Assembly (NCBI GenBank): GCA_019314425.1
Contig: JAFCZI010000077.1
Coordinates: 1 to 8,773, forward strand
Length of the DNA: 8,773 bases
Direction of reading: 5' to 3'
From: Deltaproteobacteria bacterium
GTDB lineage: Bacteria; Desulfobacterota; DSM-4660; Desulfatiglandales; Desulfatiglandaceae
The notes below the pieces were generated by a model. It saw nothing but the letters and a program-made list of their open reading frames with translations, did not search any database and was not told the DNA's origin. A program made the position numbers and the translations under genes. Below are positions 5,645 through 8,773 of this stretch, one piece after another (position 1 is the stretch's first letter; each line of letters begins with the position of its first letter).

Positions 5645-6283
5645 CTAAAAGACCTCATCCGGCAACTCAATCGTCTGCCGTTTGTATTTAATGTACAATT
5701 CTTTTTCCAGATAAGGTTCATTGACAATAACTTTTTTCTGAGCCTTCAATATCTCCCCGACCCGCCCCCCCATGGTGCCGATGGGCGTACCCTTTTTCAG
5801 GATATACCCCATTCCCCTTTCGTCCCTCACCATGGCCCAGCTCTTATCGCCGTCCTGAATGATGGCCGTCAGGGTCAATTGCGCCAGGTTCAATTTCTGA
5901 AGCTCGGTTTTGGGTTCCCGCATTTGCCGCAGTTTCTCCGCCGCCGCCGCCTTCTCTTTCGCCAGCATCTTTTCCGTATCTCTCAGCCGCTGCGCTTCCT
6001 GTTCTTTCAGCGTGGCTTCATCACGGACTTCCCGCACCAGATAAGACAAAAAAGGATCGGGCAGGGTTTTCAGATCAACCTGTGACGGAAGGGCCTCGGG
6101 GGTATCCTTTCCGGCTTTCAAATCCTTCGGTGGCTGCAAGGATTTGTATACCACACCGGATTCCGCGTAAGCCCCGCCAAACCAGAGCGGCGAAAAGGCA
6201 AAGATCCCCAGAACAATGGCTAGAAAGCGCACGGGTCCGGTTCTTCTATTTTTTCTTTTTCTTCGGTGGCTCTTTTTTAACAT
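5645..6283 (-). CDS. pilP: Type IV pilus assembly protein PilP
   Basis: PilP links the inner-membrane PilN/PilO complex to the N0 domain of PilQ. In this 212-residue protein a very basic N-terminus (1-15) precedes a hydrophobic stretch (18-35) and a signal peptidase I-like site, Ala-Tyr-Ala (38-40). Then come a disordered linker with the PilP-typical LPDPF (74-78), a charged helix rich in Lys, Glu and Ala (about 85-124), and the beta-rich C-terminal PilP domain (about 130-205), which includes LTLTAIIQDGDKSWAMVRDE and MGYILKKGTPIG. PilP is usually a lipoprotein, but this one has no Cys at all. The ATG at 6283 has AAGGGA about 8 bases upstream and overlaps pilO by 38 bases. A GTG at 6232 would remove the overlap and shorten the basic segment, but has a weaker site. 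PilN, PilO and PilQ are encoded in the same operon. Confidence 0.9.
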   Translation of the reverse strand: MLKKSHRRKRKNRRTGPVRFLAIVLGIFAFSPLWFGGAYAESGVVYKSLQPPKDLKAGKDTPEALPSQVDLKTLPDPFLSYLVREVRDEATLKEQEAQRLRDTEKMLAKEKAAAAEKLRQMREPKTELQKLNLAQLTLTAIIQDGDKSWAMVRDERGMGYILKKGTPIGTMGGRVGEILKAQKKVIVNEPYLEKELYIKYKRQTIELPDEVF

Positions 6284-6884
6284 CGTCTTTTCCCTTAAAA
6301 CGATACGTAACAGCCGTACACCGGGTCAGAAGTTGCGTGGAGAGCGGCTTATCCGGCTTCATGCTGATGTTCAAAATATTGACAATCCGATCCATACGCC
6401 CCACCCGGTCAAAAAAATCCAGGACCTCGCCGTATTCACCCCGAACCTCCACGGAAACAGGAATTTCCATGTAAAAATTCTTGGATTTTTCCGGCAGCGG
6501 GTGGAACAACCGGAATTCCAACTTCGCATCCAGACCCTGCTGCGAAATGCTCTTGAGAAGGCCCGGAATCTCACGCTTGTCGGGCAGAAGCCTGGCAGCC
6601 TCTTGAAAACGCTTCTGTATCTTCGCGTATTCATCCCTGAACTTCTGCAGGCTTCTGGCATGAATCTTAACGATCCTCAATTTTTGTTCCAGGTGATCCA
6701 CGCTATCGTTCACCGTGACGATTGCTTCAGCCTTGGGCATGTAATCCAGTGCGTAAAAGCCCCCCCCGAAGAGGAGAACGCTGCCAAAAAAGATCAAAAT
6801 ACGGTGGGTTCGTTTGATTTTTCCGGCTTTTTCGAAAAGGCTCTCTCCTGCAGAGTGCCAGTTTATGGAGGGCAGTTTTGGCAT
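6246..6884 (-). CDS. pilO: Type IV pilus inner-membrane protein PilO
   Basis: PilO dimerises with PilN in the inner membrane and binds PilP, aligning the motor with the secretin. In this 212-residue protein a cytoplasmic N-terminus (1-27) is followed by one membrane helix (about 28-48), a periplasmic coiled coil (about 56-98), and the ferredoxin-like PilO domain (about 103-195). The domain carries the recognisable LLPDKREIPGLLKSISQQGL and the segment PVSVEVRGEYGEVLDFFDRV. The ATG at 6884 lies 6 bases after the pilN stop, with AGGG and a further GGAGG upstream inside the end of pilN, so translation is probably coupled. The C-terminus is unusual: a short Lys/Pro-rich tail (KKEPPKKKKK, 203-212), encoded where the gene overlaps the pilP start. 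Size and layout otherwise fit the family. Confidence 0.93.
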   Translation of the reverse strand: MPKLPSINWHSAGESLFEKAGKIKRTHRILIFFGSVLLFGGGFYALDYMPKAEAIVTVNDSVDHLEQKLRIVKIHARSLQKFRDEYAKIQKRFQEAARLLPDKREIPGLLKSISQQGLDAKLEFRLFHPLPEKSKNFYMEIPVSVEVRGEYGEVLDFFDRVGRMDRIVNILNISMKPDKPLSTQLLTRCTAVTYRFKGKDDVKKEPPKKKKK

Positions 6885-6890
6885 AAGACC

Positions 6891-7487
6891 CTATCGCCTC
6901 CCTTTGCCTTTTTTCGGCTTGGGTTTGGGTTCAGGTTTCGCGTAGGCGGTTTTGCAAGTGAGGATAAAATCGGAACCCCTTCGCTTTTGTTTCGAAAAGA
7001 GCTTCAGGGTAGTGCGGTCCAGATCAACCGCAGTGATGAGGGGCGCCTTTTCAAGCCGGGTCATAAAAAGTGCCACCGTATGGTTGTCCATGGCGGTTCC
7101 CCGGAGGGTTAACCGGCCACCGGTTTCCACGACGTTGTTCAACCACAATCGATTCAGGGGAACCGCACGCGCAATGTCAGCCAGCAACAGAACCGGGCCG
7201 ACCCGTTGTTTATCCAGGTTTTGGATGACACCCAGCTTGGTGTTGAGGTCTTGGGTGTCCTTTTTGAGCTTGGCGATTTCTCTGGAGATGGGCGCGTAGG
7301 TCTTCAGCTCCTTCTGCAGGCTTTGTTCCTTGGCTTTTGACCGGGACAGCTGGCTGCTCAAGGACACATGAAGGTAGCCCATCAAACAAAATAGAAAAAG
7401 CATGCACAACAAATAAAGGCTGACCTGCTGCCGGACATTTTCCCGTTTTCGCGCCACCCGAAATGGCAGGAGATTGATTTTGATCAT
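6891..7487 (-). CDS. pilN: Type IV pilus inner-membrane protein PilN
   Basis: PilN joins cytoplasmic PilM to the periplasmic PilO/PilP complex. The extreme N-terminus, MIKINLLPFR, is the conserved segment known to insert into PilM. It is followed by a basic stretch, one membrane helix (about 21-42), a periplasmic coiled coil (about 46-92), and a ferredoxin-like domain (about 95-180) containing VPLNRLWLNNVVETGGRLTL. Total length is 198 residues, typical of the family. The ATG overlaps the pilM stop as ATGA, giving tight translational coupling that suits the stoichiometric PilM-PilN partnership. The protein ends in a Pro/Lys-rich tail (KPEPKPKPKKGKGRR, 184-198), which would lie in the periplasm and is not part of the usual domain. 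Confidence 0.94.
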   Translation of the reverse strand: MIKINLLPFRVARKRENVRQQVSLYLLCMLFLFCLMGYLHVSLSSQLSRSKAKEQSLQKELKTYAPISREIAKLKKDTQDLNTKLGVIQNLDKQRVGPVLLLADIARAVPLNRLWLNNVVETGGRLTLRGTAMDNHTVALFMTRLEKAPLITAVDLDRTTLKLFSKQKRRGSDFILTCKTAYAKPEPKPKPKKGKGRR

Positions 7488-8563
7488 TTGTCGTCAATGC
7501 TCCTCAAGGCCAGCCCCACGGCCACGCAGGCCTGGGGCGCCATCTGTTTCAGGTATTCTTCATCAAAGAGGTTCTTGTTTGAACTCAGGGTTGAGAAAGG
7601 ATTCAACTCCACCACCGGCAGGTCGGTCTGGGACGCCAGGTATTCCTGAAACCCTCTAACCCGACAGGAACCGCCGCAGACAAAGATTATTCCAATGGTT
7701 TTGTCCGGATAGGTGGTCTCCACAAAATCCAGGGCACGCTTGATTTCCTGCGTCCAGTCCGAAATCACCCCCGAAACACCGGTTTCCAGTTTCTGACCCC
7801 AGGCTTCTTCCTTTCCCTCACCCAGCTTGATCTCTTCAGCCCTCTCAAAATCCACGTCAAAATGGCTCATGATGAGGTCCGTGACCTGTGTGCCCCCGAA
7901 TGAGGAATCACGGGAAAACAGCGATGTGCCATTGACCACGGTGTTAATGCCCAGTTCCTCGGCGCCCACATTGACAATGGCATACCCATCCTCCTCATCG
8001 GCGTTGCTCAATTCAGCCGCATTTTGCAGCGCGAACACATCCACGTCCAATACCCCGGGACTCAGATCCGCCGCAGCCAGCAGGTCCACATAGGCATTAA
8101 TAACGTCCTTTTTGGCGGCGACCAGCATGACCTCCAGGGATTTTCCTTCATTCGCATCTTCATCTTCCGAAAGGGTTTTTTCACCTTCCAGAATGTCGAA
8201 ATCAAGATTTACGTCATTAATGTCAAAGGGGATGTATTGCTCGGCTTGATCTTGAATGGTGGCTTCGATTTGTGCTCTTCCGGAGTCGGGGAGGGTGATC
8301 CGTTTGGCCATGACCGGGTAACCGGAAAGCGCCACGGAAACATTCCGGTTACTGATTTTCAGGTTTTTGAAAAGTGTTCTGAGCGCCTTGACCACCACCT
8401 TCTGTTCAACAATATCCCCTTCACGGATGGCGTTTCGCGGCAGACCGATCCTACCGAAATTCTTGAGGGATCGACCCTTTTTCGTCTGCTCGATTTCAAC
8501 GATTTTAATGGCGAACGACCCAATATCCACGCCCACCAACTGATTTTTTTTCCCGAATCCCAT
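7484..8563 (-). CDS. pilM: Type IV pilus actin-like ATPase PilM
   Basis: PilM is the cytoplasmic, FtsA-related actin-fold protein that binds ATP and PilN, connecting the inner-membrane complex to the pilus motor. At 359 residues it has normal family length and no signal peptide. Visible nucleotide-binding motifs are phosphate-1 (VGVDIGSFAIKIVEI, 10-24), phosphate-2 (YAIVNVGAEELGINTVV, 194-210, with Asn198 where many homologues have Asp) and the adenosine motif (IIFVCGGSCRVRGFQEYL, 292-309). The FSRDSSFGG segment (216-224) is also family-typical. A short acidic loop (SEDEDANEG, 132-140) is a minor elaboration. The ATG at 8563 has only a weak Shine-Dalgarno (GTGGGC). It is the first gene after the promoter candidate and overlaps pilN by four bases, so it most likely heads the operon. 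Confidence 0.95.
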   Translation of the reverse strand: MGFGKKNQLVGVDIGSFAIKIVEIEQTKKGRSLKNFGRIGLPRNAIREGDIVEQKVVVKALRTLFKNLKISNRNVSVALSGYPVMAKRITLPDSGRAQIEATIQDQAEQYIPFDINDVNLDFDILEGEKTLSEDEDANEGKSLEVMLVAAKKDVINAYVDLLAAADLSPGVLDVDVFALQNAAELSNADEEDGYAIVNVGAEELGINTVVNGTSLFSRDSSFGGTQVTDLIMSHFDVDFERAEEIKLGEGKEEAWGQKLETGVSGVISDWTQEIKRALDFVETTYPDKTIGIIFVCGGSCRVRGFQEYLASQTDLPVVELNPFSTLSSNKNLFDEEYLKQMAPQACVAVGLALRSIDDK

Positions 8564-8611
8564 GGCTGCCCACTTGATCCAAAATTACTGATCTAATAAA
8601 ATACGTTGCAA

Positions 8612-8640
8612 ATTGTTCAATAAAAACTACGTTTTGTCAA
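8612..8640 (-). promoter_or_regulatory. Candidate sigma70-type promoter of the pil operon
   Basis: On the minus strand a perfect -35 TTGACA (8635-8640) is followed by 17 bases and a -10 AACAAT (8612-8617), which matches TATAAT at four of six positions. Transcription would begin near 8604-8606, leaving a leader of about 42 bases before the pilM ATG. The surrounding DNA is AT-rich, unlike the genes. This is a sequence match only. Confidence 0.5.
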
Positions 8641-8697
8641 GCTTTTGTTACATGCCAATTTAAACGTATAGGAATTTCCCTTTTTCTGAGTCAGTCT

Positions 8698-8732
8698 TGT
8701 TCACCGCAGAGGCGCAAAGAACGTAAAGAAAA
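8698..8732. repeat. Degenerate purine-rich intergenic repeat (CACCGCAGAGG type)
   Basis: The run beginning TTCACCGCAGAGGCGCAAAG and continuing with ACGTAAAGAAA has a loose 8-11 base periodicity (GCAGAG, GCAAAG, GTAAAG). It resembles the 'CACCGCAGAGGCGCAGAGG' dispersed repeat I recall from several bacterial phyla. The identification is from memory and the copy here is decayed. Confidence 0.35.
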
Positions 8733-8752
8733 TATTTTTTTGTTTTTAATTA

Positions 8753-8773
8753 GGAGCACGACGCATCGTGCCC
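8753..8773. repeat. Palindromic repeat at the window edge
   Basis: GCACGA (8756-8761) and TCGTGC (8766-8771) are perfect 6-base inverted arms around CGCA, with GG on the left and CC on the right. It looks like a unit of the dispersed 'GGGCACGATGCGTCGTGC' family, probably incomplete because the window ends here. Confidence 0.5.

Noticed and set aside
6246..6290. Possible programmed frameshift fusing pilO to pilP at the A-rich overlap.
   Set aside because: pilP lies in the +1 frame relative to pilO, no canonical slippery heptamer is in the right register, and pilP has its own start codon and ribosome binding site.
6216..7112. Long plus-strand ORF of 298 codons opposite pilO and pilN.
   Set aside because: It is a shadow of two clearly recognised pil genes, with no family resemblance of its own and a biased Phe/Arg composition.
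8636..8670. Sigma54-type promoter upstream of pilM (TGGCATG on the minus strand).
   Set aside because: The downstream GC is two bases too far from the GG for -24/-12 spacing and lacks the TTGC context.

Overview
All eight complete genes and the one partial gene in this window lie on the minus strand, so they are described from high to low coordinates. The core is a type IV pilus (T4P) assembly operon: pilM, pilN, pilO, pilP, an unrecognised 436-residue exported protein, pilQ, and a six-TPR pilotin-like protein (PilW/PilF/Tgl type). An outer-membrane secretin together with its pilotin means a Gram-negative (diderm) host. The style of the proteins and the palindromic and heptad repeats between genes remind me of Desulfobacterota (former deltaproteobacteria). 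That placement is inference from memory, not a search result.

Layout. 8773-8564: leader with a truncated palindrome at the window edge, a degenerate repeat, and a sigma70-like promoter about 50 bases before pilM. 8563-6246: pilM, pilN and pilO, tightly coupled (4-base overlap, then a 6-base gap). 6283-5645: pilP, overlapping pilO by 38 bases. 5644-5408: a 237-base gap containing a short heptad tandem repeat and a 136-base MITE-like palindrome flanked by a perfect 6-base direct repeat (TTAATT). 5407-4097: the unknown exported protein, whose N-terminal part resembles the CsgG/FlgO-like fold. 4012-1688: pilQ with a very strong Shine-Dalgarno. 1629-853: the TPR pilotin. 852-342: two small palindromic repeats around a 76-residue conserved-type hypothetical gene. 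341-1: a type II toxin-antitoxin pair, with a small antitoxin and a ParE/RelE-like toxin cut off by the window start. No stretch without a gene exceeds 300 bases.

How the genes work together. In known T4P systems PilM is a cytoplasmic actin-like protein that binds the conserved N-terminus of PilN. PilN and PilO form an inner-membrane dimer. PilP bridges PilN/PilO to the periplasmic domains of PilQ. PilQ forms the outer-membrane gate, and the TPR pilotin helps PilQ localise and assemble. The unknown protein sits between the genes for the two partners PilP and PilQ, so it is the best candidate for an undescribed alignment-complex or secretin accessory factor. Pilins, motor ATPases, PilC and prepilin peptidase are not in this window.
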